A DNA stretch of 12,683 nt from Solimonas sp966252075 (GCA_966252075.1 CBINNP010000092.1:1-12683), one strand, 5' to 3'. Counted from the first letter of the stretch, positions 5,265 to 12,683 are shown. Made by a program: numbers and translations. The notes: generated from the letters alone by a model not told the origin.

Positions 5265-6517
5265 CAGAGCCTCAGGGCAAACAGGCCGCGCGAGCGTTGC
5301 CAGACCCGGGCGGCAATGCCGCAGGTGATCACGCCGCCGGCCAGCACCGAGGGCACCGTGCCGAGCAGCCTGGCGGCAACTCCGGATTCGAACGCGCCGA
5401 GTTCGTTCGACGAGCTGATGAAGATGCTGTTGACCGACTGCACGCGGCCGCGCAGGTGGTCCGGCGGCACCGCCTGCATGATGGTGTTGCGGATGACGAC
5501 GCTGATGCTGTCGAACATGCCGGTGACGAACAGCGCCAGCAGCGATAGCCAGAGCTGCCGCGACAGCGCGAACACCACGGTGGCGGCGCCGAAGCCGAGC
5601 ACCGCCAGCAGGAGGTTGCGCCAGGGCTTGTCGAGCGGCGGGTAGTGCGTCAGCGCGATCACCGTCAGCAGCGCGCCGGCTGCCGGTGCCGCACGCAGCA
5701 GGCCCAGGCCCTCGGGGCCGATGTGCAGGATGTCCTCGGCGAACACCGGCAGGATCGCCACGACGCCGCCGAACAGTACCGAGAACATGTCCAGCGAGAT
5801 CGCGTAAAGGATGATCGGCGTGGCCCGCACATAGGCGATGCCCTCGCCCAGGCTCTGCCAGAGCGTGCCGGCGTTCGGACTGGGAGCCACAGGCCGCGGC
5901 TGCACCTGCGAGACCAGCAGCAGCGCCACGGCGATCATCGCCGTCACCGTGAACAGGCTGCCGCTGACCCCGCCGGCGGCGTAGAGCAGGCCGGCCGTGA
6001 CCGGACCGGCGATGGCGCCGGCCTGGAAGAAGGTGGTCCACCAGGTCGCGGCATTGCCGTAGATTTCGCGCGGCACCAGAAAGGCGCGCAACGAGGCGGC
6101 AGCCGGCGAGTAAAACCCGCGCGCGAAGCCGACCAGCGCCAGCAGCGCATAGGCGCTGAGCAGCCAGGTCGCGCCGGGCAACTGGGCGCGCACCGCCGGC
6201 ACCGACAGCAGCGCCAGCGTCAGCGAACCGAGCAGGACCACGCTGAGTGCGGCGCGGATGATGCCGCGTTTTTCGCGACGATCGGCCAGATAGCCGCCGA
6301 ACAGCGCCAGGGTGATGAATGGCACCGCCACCACCAGGCCGACCAGGCCCAGCGACAGCGGATCGCGGGTGACGCGATACAGCTCGTAGGCGACCGCGAT
6401 CTCCTGGACCGTCAGGCCGGTGCCGAACAGCAGCGCACCGAACGACAGCCCGCGAAACTCGCGATAGCGCAGCGCCGCATAGGGATCGTTTCGCGGTGAC
6501 GCTGCCTCAGGCGGCAA
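5264..6517 (-). CDS. MFS transporter, EntS-like
   Basis: The 417-residue integral inner-membrane protein has multiple hydrophobic helices. The first cytoplasmic loop carries the MFS motif A (GGYLADRREKRG, about 74-85). The arrangement, with VPREIYGNAATWWTTFFQAGAIAGPVTAGLL in the fifth-helix region, resembles the EntS/MFS_3 group of drug and siderophore exporters. The substrate is not predictable. The start is TTG at 6517, supported by a perfect GGAGG nine bases upstream (reverse complement of 6527-6531). No in-frame ATG exists near the N-terminus. It overlaps the desaturase end by 11 bases and the LOG gene by one, so it is the middle gene of a compact operon. Confidence 0.88.
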   Translation of the reverse strand: MPPEAASPRNDPYAALRYREFRGLSFGALLFGTGLTVQEIAVAYELYRVTRDPLSLGLVGLVVAVPFITLALFGGYLADRREKRGIIRAALSVVLLGSLTLALLSVPAVRAQLPGATWLLSAYALLALVGFARGFYSPAAASLRAFLVPREIYGNAATWWTTFFQAGAIAGPVTAGLLYAAGGVSGSLFTVTAMIAVALLLVSQVQPRPVAPSPNAGTLWQSLGEGIAYVRATPIILYAISLDMFSVLFGGVVAILPVFAEDILHIGPEGLGLLRAAPAAGALLTVIALTHYPPLDKPWRNLLLAVLGFGAATVVFALSRQLWLSLLALFVTGMFDSISVVIRNTIMQAVPPDHLRGRVQSVNSIFISSSNELGAFESGVAARLLGTVPSVLAGGVITCGIAARVWQRSRGLFALRL

Positions 6518-7679
6518 CGGGCGCCGCCTCCAGGCGGGCCAGCACGCGGTGTGCGATCAGCTCGCGGGCGCGGGCGACGATCTCTTCCAGGGCCGGCGTG
6601 CGTGCGAAACGGCGGCGCGCATGCCGGTAGAGCTGGTCGAGACTCGGCAGCTCGGCGTGCACCGCCTGCAGGACATGCTCGCGGCGCTGCGTCAGGTATT
6701 CGCCCCACTGGCGGCGCCAGTCGCGGCGCCCGGCGTGTTCGCGGTTCAGCTCGGCCCAGCGCCTCTGCATGCGGCCGACGATGCGATCGGCGCAGAAGCG
6801 GTGGGCAACGGCCTGGGCGATGCGCTCCTTGATCTCCGCCGAGGTCGCGCGGCTGCCGTCGAACACGTGCGCCGGCGGCGCGCGCAACTCATGGACGATG
6901 CCGAGCTTGGCAAGGCCGCAGAGCACGTAATAAGTAATGTCGACTTCCCACCAGCGGAAACCCTGGCGCGCGGAGGCCATGTAGTAGTGGTGGTTGTTGT
7001 GCCAGCCCTCGCCGAGCGACAGCAGCGCGAACAGCCAGTTATTGCGCGAATCGTCACCGGTCAGGTAGCGCTGGCGGCCAAAGACGTGCACCAGCGAGTT
7101 GATGCAGAAGGTGGCGTGCCACAGCAGCACGGTGGACCAGACGAAGCCCACGACCAGCGCCGACCAGCCGCCGATCGCCCAGACGCCGAGGCCCAGCACC
7201 GCGCCCGGCACCCAGCTGTAGCGGTTCAGCCACACCAGCTCCGGGTAGGCGGTGAATTCCGGCACGCGGGCCAGATCACCGTGCGCCGCCTGCTTGTCGA
7301 AGATCCAGCCGACATGCGCGAACCAGAAGCCGTAGTGGCGCGGCGAATGCGAATCCAGCTCGGTATCCGAGTAGCGATGGTGGTCGCGATGCTTGGCCGC
7401 CCACCACAGCGCGCCGGATTGCAGCGAGCTCTGCGCCAGCCAGGCCAGCACGAACTGGAACACGCGGCCGGTCTTGTAGGCCTTGTGCGAGAAATAGCGG
7501 TGATAGCCGCCGGTGACGCCGAACATGCGCACTGCATAAAGCCCGATGCACAGCGCGACATCCGCCCAGTGCACGCCCGTCCAGATCGCGGCGAAGCAGG
7601 CCAGGTGCATGAGCACGAACAGCACCAGCATCGGCACGCTGGCGGGGTCGAGGCGGCGGGTTTTCAGGGGCGTTTCCAT
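6507..7679 (-). CDS. Membrane fatty acid (acyl-CoA) desaturase
   Basis: The 390-residue integral membrane enzyme is of the stearoyl-CoA Delta9/DesA-type family and uses a non-heme di-iron site built from three histidine boxes. HRYFSH is at 60-65, HRDHH at 97-101 and HNNHH at 227-231; N194 and H198 (NSLVH) supply the usual extra ligand region. Hydrophobic helices flank the boxes (about 15-55, 72-92, 155-195). After about residue 265 a hydrophilic, Arg/Glu-rich helical extension of roughly 125 residues follows; similar lengths occur in bacterial acyl-CoA desaturases. The family desaturates fatty acyl-CoA or phospholipid chains in the inner membrane, and here it is probably a route to unsaturated fatty acids additional to the soluble acyl-ACP enzyme. 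It is first in the operon with the MFS and LOG genes. The ATG at 7679 has only a weak ribosome-binding site. Confidence 0.94.
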   Translation of the reverse strand: METPLKTRRLDPASVPMLVLFVLMHLACFAAIWTGVHWADVALCIGLYAVRMFGVTGGYHRYFSHKAYKTGRVFQFVLAWLAQSSLQSGALWWAAKHRDHHRYSDTELDSHSPRHYGFWFAHVGWIFDKQAAHGDLARVPEFTAYPELVWLNRYSWVPGAVLGLGVWAIGGWSALVVGFVWSTVLLWHATFCINSLVHVFGRQRYLTGDDSRNNWLFALLSLGEGWHNNHHYYMASARQGFRWWEVDITYYVLCGLAKLGIVHELRAPPAHVFDGSRATSAEIKERIAQAVAHRFCADRIVGRMQRRWAELNREHAGRRDWRRQWGEYLTQRREHVLQAVHAELPSLDQLYRHARRRFARTPALEEIVARARELIAHRVLARLEAAPVAA

Positions 7680-7717
7680 GCAGCTCGGGTACTCGGTGGA
7701 TCGATGCGGCTCAAGGA

Positions 7718-7753
7718 GTGTCGCGTTATCGACACGGCAGGACAGCGATGCAA
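7718..7753 (-). promoter_or_regulatory. Promoter with operator-like palindrome before the membrane desaturase
   Basis: GTGTCG (7718-7723) and CGACAC (7730-7735) form a perfect 6-bp inverted repeat with a 6-base centre, 39 bases upstream of the desaturase ATG. On the minus strand TTGCAT (7753-7748) and GATAAC (7730-7725) are spaced by 17 bases, as a weak -35/-10 pair would be, so the palindrome would cover the -10 and start site. That layout suggests a repressor site. It does not resemble the DesT or FabR sites I know, and the region could also be just a hairpin between prfC and the next gene. Confidence 0.4.
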
Positions 7754-7774
7754 GCGCTGCGCCAGCGGTGCAGT

Positions 7775-9373
7775 TTATTGGATGCCGTGCTCGCGCGTTT
7801 CAAGGAAGCGGATATCGGGGGAACGCTCCCGCGTCATGCTGAGGTTGACTGAACTCGATGCCAGGTAGACCAGCTGACCGTAGTGGTCGAGCGCCAGCCG
7901 GGTGTCGTTCTTGTCGCGGAACTCACGCAATTTCTTCGGATCGTCGCATTCCACCCAGCGTGCGGTATGCACCTGCACCGGCTCGAACACCGACTCCACG
8001 CCGTACTCGTCACGCAGCCGGTATTGCACCACGTCGAACTGCAGCACGCCCACCGCGCCGAGCACGATGTCGTTGTTGGTCAGCGGCCGGTAGACCTGGG
8101 TGGCGCCCTCTTCTGACAGCTGATCGAGCCCCTTGTTCAACTGCTTGGCCTTCAGCGGGTCCTTGAGCACCACGCGGCGGAACAGCTCCGGCGCGAAGTT
8201 GGGGATGCCGGTGAAGTTCAGCACCTCGCCCTCGGAGAACGAGTCGCCGATGGCGATGGTGCCGTGGTTGTGCAGGCCGATGATGTCGCCCGGATAGGCT
8301 TCCTCGACCGCCTCACGGTCGGCAGCCATGAACACCAGCGCGTTGGACACCCGCACCGGCCCGCCCAGGCGCACGCTGTGGATCTCCATGCCCTTGCGGT
8401 AGACGCCGGAGCAGACGCGCAGGAAGGCGACGCGGTCGCGATGCCGCGGGTCCATGTTCGCCTGGATCTTGAAGACGAAGCCGGTGAATTTGTCTTCCGT
8501 CGGCTGCACTTCGCGCTCGGTCTCGCCGGTGCGCGCGCGCCGCAGCTGCGGCGGCGGCGCCCAGGCGGTGAAACCGTTGAGCAGCTCGCGCACGCCGAAG
8601 TTGCTGATCGCCGAGCCGAAGAACACCGGCGTCAGCTGCGCGGCGCGATAGGACTCCAGATCGAATTCGGTGCCGGCCATCTGCAGCAGCTCGATCTCGT
8701 CACGCATCGTCTGGTAGACGCCGCCGAAGCGCTCGGCCATCTGCGGATTGAGCAGGCCGTCGACCGTCTCGATCTCCGACACACGATGCTTGTCGCCCGA
8801 GTACAGATAGAAGCGGTCTTCGAGCAAATGGTAGACGCCCTTGAAATCCCGCCCCATGCCTAGCGGCCAGGTGATCGGCGTACAGGCCAGACCCAGCACC
8901 TTCTCGACCTCGTCGAGCAGTTCCAGCGGCGGACGGCCGTCGCGATCCAGCTTGTTGATGAAGGTCACGATCGGCGTGTCGCGCAGCCGGCAGACTTCCA
9001 TCAGCTTGATGGTGCGCGTCTCCACGCCCTTGGCGCAGTCGATCACCATCAGCGCCGAGTCGACCGCCGTTAATGTGCGGTAGGTATCTTCCGAGAAGTC
9101 CTCGTGGCCGGGCGTGTCGAGCAGATTGACGATGCAGCCGTTGTACGGGAACTGCATCACCGAGGTCGTGATCGAGATACCGCGCTGCTGTTCCAGCGCC
9201 ATCCAGTCCGATGTCGCGTGGCGGCTCGCCTTGCGCCCCTTGACGGTGCCGGCCAGCTGGATCGCGCCGCCGAACAGCAGCAGCTTTTCGGTCAGCGTGG
9301 TCTTGCCGGCGTCCGGGTGGGAGATAATGGCGAACGTACGGCGCTGCGCCGCGCGCTCGGCGATGACACTCAT
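7775..9373 (-). CDS. prfC: Peptide chain release factor 3
   Basis: RF3 is the translational GTPase that recycles RF1/RF2 from the ribosome after termination. The product is 532 residues, against 529 in E. coli. It shows the G1 motif SHPDAGKTTLTE (18-29), an effector region with QQRGISITTS, G3 DTPGHEDF, G4 NKLDRDG and G5 SAI. The domain 2/3 sequences (PLKAKQLNKGLDQLSEEGATQV, GAVGVLQFDVVQYRL) are diagnostic for RF3 rather than EF-G. The ATG at 9373 has a strong GGAGG seven bases upstream; the frame is open further upstream but that part has no resemblance to the family. The two hairpins after the stop (7743-7767, 7718-7735) have no T run, so read-through into the desaturase operon is possible. 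Confidence 0.97.
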   Translation of the reverse strand: MSVIAERAAQRRTFAIISHPDAGKTTLTEKLLLFGGAIQLAGTVKGRKASRHATSDWMALEQQRGISITTSVMQFPYNGCIVNLLDTPGHEDFSEDTYRTLTAVDSALMVIDCAKGVETRTIKLMEVCRLRDTPIVTFINKLDRDGRPPLELLDEVEKVLGLACTPITWPLGMGRDFKGVYHLLEDRFYLYSGDKHRVSEIETVDGLLNPQMAERFGGVYQTMRDEIELLQMAGTEFDLESYRAAQLTPVFFGSAISNFGVRELLNGFTAWAPPPQLRRARTGETEREVQPTEDKFTGFVFKIQANMDPRHRDRVAFLRVCSGVYRKGMEIHSVRLGGPVRVSNALVFMAADREAVEEAYPGDIIGLHNHGTIAIGDSFSEGEVLNFTGIPNFAPELFRRVVLKDPLKAKQLNKGLDQLSEEGATQVYRPLTNNDIVLGAVGVLQFDVVQYRLRDEYGVESVFEPVQVHTARWVECDDPKKLREFRDKNDTRLALDHYGQLVYLASSSVNLSMTRERSPDIRFLETREHGIQ

Positions 9374-9395
9374 GGAGTCCTCCGTGGGGGCGCGA

Positions 9396-9401
9396 ATTGT
9401 A
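9396..9401 (-). promoter_or_regulatory. Candidate prfC -10 element
   Basis: The minus strand reads TACAAT (9401-9396), 5 of 6 to consensus, 23 bases upstream of the prfC ATG. The -35 region reads only TTCTGT at 18-base spacing (weak). The 64-base divergent interval to the esterase gene must hold promoters for both directions; I see no good plus-strand -10 in it. Confidence 0.3.
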
Positions 9402-9437
9402 ACCGCTGGCGGCATCGGCACAGAACGTGAGAAAAGC

Positions 9438-10397
9438 ATGAATAAAGTTATGAAGTGGCTAGCAATCGGCACCGCAGCCCTCATGTTGGGCGCCTGCAAC
9501 AACGGCAGCGATGTGCCCGACAGCCCCGCCAAGGACTACACGCGGTCGGTGACCGTCAACGGCGTCGCCTACCAGTACAACCTCCACGTGCCGACCAATC
9601 TGGCGTCCAGCCCGGCGTCGCTGGTGCTGTCACTGCATGCCGGCGGCACCGGCGGCCTGGTTCACGACGTGCTCACGCAGTTGCCGCAAAAAGCCAACCA
9701 GGCCGGCTTCGTGCTGCTGACGCCGGCCGGCTCGCAGGACGAGCTGTTCTCGTGGAACGCCGGCGCCTGCTGCCGCCCGGCGACGACCGACAACATCGAC
9801 CACGTCGCGGTGATCCGCGCGATGCTCGACGATACCGCCGCGGTGCTGGCCATCAATCCCAAGCGTGTCTACGCGACCGGCTACTCCAACGGCGGCATGA
9901 TGGCCTACCGCCTGGCCTGCGAGCTGTCCGACCGCATCGCCGCGATCGCGCCCGTTGCCGCCGAGATGATGGACAAGGACCTGACCCTGGGCGGCGAGCG
10001 CACGGTCTTCGCCTGCACGCCGCAGCGCCCGGTCCCCGTGCTGCACATGCACGGCCTCGCCGACACCTGCGCTCCGTTCGACGGCGGGCCCAGCACCGGC
10101 GCGCAGCAGCTGCCGCCGCGCTCGGCCGTGCCGGACAACATCGCCTTCTGGCGTGAGCGCAACCATTGCACCGTCGAGGGTGCGCCCAGCACGCAGGGCG
10201 ATACCAGCTGCACGACCTATTCGGGCTGCGATGACGGCGCCGACGTGAAACTGTGCACCGTCGCCGGCGGCGGTCACATCTGGCCCGGCGCGCCTTATGC
10301 GGACGCGATCAAGGAGGAGTGCGGCGGCGCCGCGGCAGCCAATCTCAATGCCAACGATCAGCTATGGTCGTTCTTCTCGGCGCATCCGATGCGCTGA
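9438..10397 (+). CDS. Lipoprotein esterase, PHB depolymerase/feruloyl esterase-like
   Basis: The 319-residue product has a lipoprotein signal (MNKVMKWLAIGTAALMLGAC) with lipobox LGAC and C20 as the lipidated residue. No Asp follows the Cys, so outer-membrane targeting is expected. The mature part is an alpha/beta hydrolase of the LpqC/PHB-depolymerase esterase type: oxyanion segment HAGG (67-70), nucleophile elbow GYSNGG with S150, acid D209 in HGLADT, and catalytic H280 in GGGHIWPG. All three triad residues are present. Ten cysteines occur after the lipidated one (for example C111, C112, C193, C211, C244, C258, C264, C273), suggesting several disulfides in an extracytoplasmic protein. The family cleaves polyhydroxyalkanoate, feruloyl or acetyl esters; the actual substrate is unknown. 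The ATG at 9438 has a weak GAGA ribosome-binding site. It is divergent from prfC and convergent with a lipoprotein gene. Confidence 0.87.
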   Translation: MNKVMKWLAIGTAALMLGACNNGSDVPDSPAKDYTRSVTVNGVAYQYNLHVPTNLASSPASLVLSLHAGGTGGLVHDVLTQLPQKANQAGFVLLTPAGSQDELFSWNAGACCRPATTDNIDHVAVIRAMLDDTAAVLAINPKRVYATGYSNGGMMAYRLACELSDRIAAIAPVAAEMMDKDLTLGGERTVFACTPQRPVPVLHMHGLADTCAPFDGGPSTGAQQLPPRSAVPDNIAFWRERNHCTVEGAPSTQGDTSCTTYSGCDDGADVKLCTVAGGGHIWPGAPYADAIKEECGGAAAANLNANDQLWSFFSAHPMR

Positions 10398-10417
10398 GCC
10401 GCCGCGCCGGTTCGCTG

Positions 10418-11677
10418 TTACCGCCAGGGAATCGACACGTTCCAGTTGATCGACTGATCGTCGCCGCCCGTCGTGGCGTCGTCGTAGCGTGCCCAGTTGT
10501 ATGACATCGCCAGCGTCGGCCGGTACGTGCTCCACTGCCGCGCCGCCCATGGCGAGAAGTCCACCGTCACCGCGAAGCGGTCTGCGGTCTCGTTGATGTC
10601 GGGCAGGAACCAGTAGGGATCGCCGCGCTTCCAGCTCGCGGCGATCGAGGCCTGCGCCAGCCGGCGGCTGAGCTCGGCGCTGGCCGCCCACGGCGAGCCG
10701 ATCGCCTCGGTGACCACGCCCCGCGGCGCCTCCGGCGCCTGCCGCCAGGCGACGCCGGCAACCGCGCTCCAGTCGCCCAGGGCGCGGCTCTGCGAAAGCT
10801 GGAACTCGTAGCCGGTCCCCGGCGCTGCCGCCGTCGGCGACAGGCCATCGGCCACCGCAGCCGTGCCATTGGCGGTGACGCCCTGCACGCGCAGGCTGGT
10901 CTGCAAGGCAGGCCGACCCCAGTTCATGCCGGCAGCCCAGGTGCTGGCGCTGAGCATCGCCAGGCGCTCGTCGCTGCCGACGACACGACAGGCACGCGTG
11001 CCGGCGTCGAGTCTGAGCGCGCGCAGACCGCCGACCCATTGCGCCAGCGGCACCTGCAGCCGGCCCGAGACATCGCATTGCAGGGCCTGCGAAGGGTCGA
11101 TGCCGGCGCCTTCCGGCATCCAGTCCAGCGCCAGCGCCGCGAAGGCCGGCGCCCAGCTCAGATTCATCGACTGCTGGCCCAGCTGCGTCTCGCCGCTGAG
11201 CAGCAGCGCCTCCTGCTGCCGATAGCGGGCACCGACCAGCACCGGCGCGCCGTACAGCGAGGCAAGATCGAGATTGAGTTGCTGGCTCAGCGTCTGGCTG
11301 CCGACCGTCTGCGGCAGCGCCGGCGACCAGCTTTGCGCCGCCGACGGCATCAGGGCGCCGGGCTGCAATTCATAACCGGCGCTGTAGCTGAGGCGGTTGT
11401 CGAGCCCGGCGACGCTGACGCCGCTGTTGAGATAGGAGCTGCTGCCGAACACTGCGGCATTGCCGTCGACATGCAGGTCGCGCAGCGCCACCGGCGACAA
11501 CAGCGGGGCACGCGCGTGCGGCGGCGCAGTGTCGACAGCGGGGCCTGTGGCAGGCGGGGCATCGGCGGCGGGCATGGTCGTCGCGCAGGCAGCCAGCAGC
11601 AGCGCAGCGCCGCAGCCGGCGGCGGCGACCGCGGAGCATGATCCGAGCGCGCGGTACCAGCAAAACCCCATAAACAT
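10418..11677 (-). CDS. Lipoprotein with beta-rich, porin-like body, unknown function
   Basis: I do not recognise the family of this 419-residue protein. An N-terminal hydrophobic signal ends in lipobox LAAC with C31 as lipidation site, followed by an Ala/Pro/Thr linker (about 32-60). The rest lacks long helices and shows many short segments of alternating hydrophobic and polar residues with Tyr/Trp (VSVAGLDNRLSYSAGYEL, YRPTLAMSYNWARYDD, QSINWNVSIPWR at the C-terminus). This pattern is typical of an outer-membrane beta-barrel or beta-propeller. The two cysteines at about 202 and 233 could pair. ATG at 11677 is used; ATG at 11671 would give a slightly shorter signal. No clear ribosome-binding site precedes either. 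It lies 62 bases downstream of the EAL gene on the same strand and might share its transcript. Confidence 0.75.
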   Translation of the reverse strand: MFMGFCWYRALGSCSAVAAAGCGAALLLAACATTMPAADAPPATGPAVDTAPPHARAPLLSPVALRDLHVDGNAAVFGSSSYLNSGVSVAGLDNRLSYSAGYELQPGALMPSAAQSWSPALPQTVGSQTLSQQLNLDLASLYGAPVLVGARYRQQEALLLSGETQLGQQSMNLSWAPAFAALALDWMPEGAGIDPSQALQCDVSGRLQVPLAQWVGGLRALRLDAGTRACRVVGSDERLAMLSASTWAAGMNWGRPALQTSLRVQGVTANGTAAVADGLSPTAAAPGTGYEFQLSQSRALGDWSAVAGVAWRQAPEAPRGVVTEAIGSPWAASAELSRRLAQASIAASWKRGDPYWFLPDINETADRFAVTVDFSPWAARQWSTYRPTLAMSYNWARYDDATTGGDDQSINWNVSIPWR

Positions 11678-11739
11678 CAGCCCGAAGAAACGCGAACCTT
11701 TACGACCAGCCGCCGGCGCAGCAGTTCAGCCGCAGGCGT

Positions 11740-12683
11740 TCAGGCCGCCAGCGCGCCTGACTCGAAATTGCGGACCCATTCGAGGAACTGGTCCTCCGGC
11801 AGCGCCCGCGTGAAGAAAAAGCCCTGCATCATCCGCGCGCCCAGCTTCTGCATCAGGCGGATGTCGTCCTCGGTTTCCACCCCTTCGATCACCAGACCAA
11901 GGTTGCTGGCCTGGGTGAAGGCGGACATGGCGCGGATGATTTCCTGCACGCGCTGGTTCTGCGCAGCGGCGCGCGTCAGCACCGGATCGATCTTGATGCC
12001 GGAGACGTCGAAACGGTACAGGTGCGTCAACGACGAGTAGCCGGTACCGAAATCGTCCAGGCTGAGCCGTATACCCAGATTGCGCAGGTCGTCGAGAATC
12101 AGGCTGACGTCGTCGATGTTGCCCATCAGCGCCGTCTCGGTGACTTCGGCAACCAGATGGGACGGCGACAGATTGCTCTCGCGCAGCGCCTCGCGGACGA
12201 TCTCCATGATGTGCGGCGTCAGCAGCTTGGTCGACAGGTTGAACGACACGTAGATGTCGAACCCGCGATCGTTCCAGCCCTTGAAGGTGCGGCAGGCGCG
12301 GACCAGCACGTCGCGCGTCATGTCGGCGATCAGGTCCGAATTCTCGGCCACGAACAGGAACTCGCCCGGCAGCGTCACGCGGCCATCGGGCTGGCGCCAG
12401 CGCACCAGCGTCTCCGCCGCCACCACCTTGCGCCGCGCGATATCGACGATCGGCTGGAAGAACGGCACGAACTGACCCTGGCGGATGCCGCTGCGGATCT
12501 GCTCGGTCAGCGCCAGATGGCGGCGCAGCCGGTGCGTATGGCCGCGCTCGCCGAAGCGCAGATGGCCGCCGCCTTCAAGGCGCGCCTGACGCAGCGCCTC
12601 CAGGCAGACATTGACGTACTCCTCCGGGTCGCGCGCATCGTCCGGATAAACGAGCCACTCGCGGATGAACGCTTGCTGCATCG
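11740..12683 (-). CDS. EAL-domain cyclic-di-GMP phosphodiesterase (5' end beyond window)
   Basis: The visible 313 residues cover a complete EAL domain and the end of the region before it. Numbering from the ATG codon at 12681, residues about 8-45 (YPDDARDPEEYVNVCLEALRQARLEGG) resemble the last helices of a GGDEF domain in divergent form, so the gene almost certainly starts outside the window. The EAL domain (about 58-300) has variant ETL (E90), N148, E179, DDFGTG (D209 and D210), K230, E266 (EGVE) and Q286 (QGFFF). All metal and catalytic positions known from RocR-type enzymes are kept, so hydrolysis of c-di-GMP to pGpG is expected. The most visible change is loss of the canonical EAL Ala. 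Stop at 11740; the next gene starts 62 bases on. Confidence 0.92.
   Translation of the reverse strand, partial: MQQAFIREWLVYPDDARDPEEYVNVCLEALRQARLEGGGHLRFGERGHTHRLRRHLALTEQIRSGIRQGQFVPFFQPIVDIARRKVVAAETLVRWRQPDGRVTLPGEFLFVAENSDLIADMTRDVLVRACRTFKGWNDRGFDIYVSFNLSTKLLTPHIMEIVREALRESNLSPSHLVAEVTETALMGNIDDVSLILDDLRNLGIRLSLDDFGTGYSSLTHLYRFDVSGIKIDPVLTRAAAQNQRVQEIIRAMSAFTQASNLGLVIEGVETEDDIRLMQKLGARMMQGFFFTRALPEDQFLEWVRNFESGALAA

Noticed and set aside
5645..6499. 284-codon plus-strand open frame antisense to the MFS gene
   Set aside because: Extremely Arg/Gln/Asp/His-rich, as expected opposite a hydrophobic membrane protein; no start signal.
7736..7774. Intrinsic terminator after prfC
   Set aside because: Alternative CAGCG/CGCTG hairpins exist, but no T run follows on the minus strand.
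6549..7868. 439-codon plus-strand open frame antisense to the membrane desaturase
   Set aside because: The His/Gln/Val-rich repeats simply mirror the histidine-box codons of the desaturase; no start signal.
9374..9532. N-terminal extension of RF3
   Set aside because: The open frame continues upstream but overlaps the divergent esterase gene. The ATG at 9373 has a strong GGAGG and gives the normal RF3 length.
11039..11641. Plus-strand open frame opposite the beta-rich lipoprotein
   Set aside because: Arg/Gln/Ala-rich shadow. The minus frame has a proper signal peptide and lipobox.

Overview
The window is high-GC, densely coded bacterial chromosome with Gram-negative features: two lipobox-bearing lipoproteins, release factor 3, FolE and a c-di-GMP phosphodiesterase. 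Protein style and GC-rich codon use suggest a gammaproteobacterium near Nevskiales/Xanthomonadales (Solimonas/Nevskia-like). That placement is inference and cannot be proved from the window. I see no rRNA, tRNA, CRISPR, phage or transposon, and no gap over 300 bases without a gene.

Left part (1-2592). A CBS-domain gene runs off the left edge on the minus strand. Upstream of it lie a YgjP-type (M48-like) metalloprotease and a ParB-family protein, also on the minus strand. The ParB has no parA beside it and lacks the usual N-terminal ParA-contact segment. The ~100 bp between parB and the protease hold a perfect DnaA-box-like 9-mer and a perfect 10-bp inverted repeat. Divergent from parB is folE (GTP cyclohydrolase I).

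Lipid block (2604-7753). A soluble di-iron acyl-ACP desaturase is on the plus strand behind a consensus -10 and a small-hairpin leader. It ends at a strong intrinsic terminator lying inside the 3' end of the convergent acylphosphatase gene. An unrecognised 226-aa gene diverges from the acylphosphatase. It converges on a tight minus-strand operon: a membrane three-histidine-box desaturase, then an EntS-like MFS transporter (TTG start, 11-base overlap), then a LOG-family phosphoribohydrolase (1-base overlap). So two chemically unrelated fatty-acid desaturases sit about 3 kb apart, the second behind an operator-like palindrome.

Right part (7775-12683). prfC (RF3) is on the minus strand. Divergent from it is a secreted lipoprotein of the PHB-depolymerase/feruloyl-esterase-like family with a complete Ser-Asp-His triad. 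This converges on a minus-strand lipoprotein with a predicted beta-barrel-like body. That gene lies 62 bp downstream of a partial EAL phosphodiesterase preceded by what looks like the tail of a degenerate GGDEF domain.

Most genes are conserved housekeeping or accessory genes. The least explained elements are the orphan ParB with its 3' repeats, the paired desaturases with their control regions, the lipobox/beta-rich protein beside the EAL gene, and the 226-aa unknown. I found no convincing new defence or mobile system.
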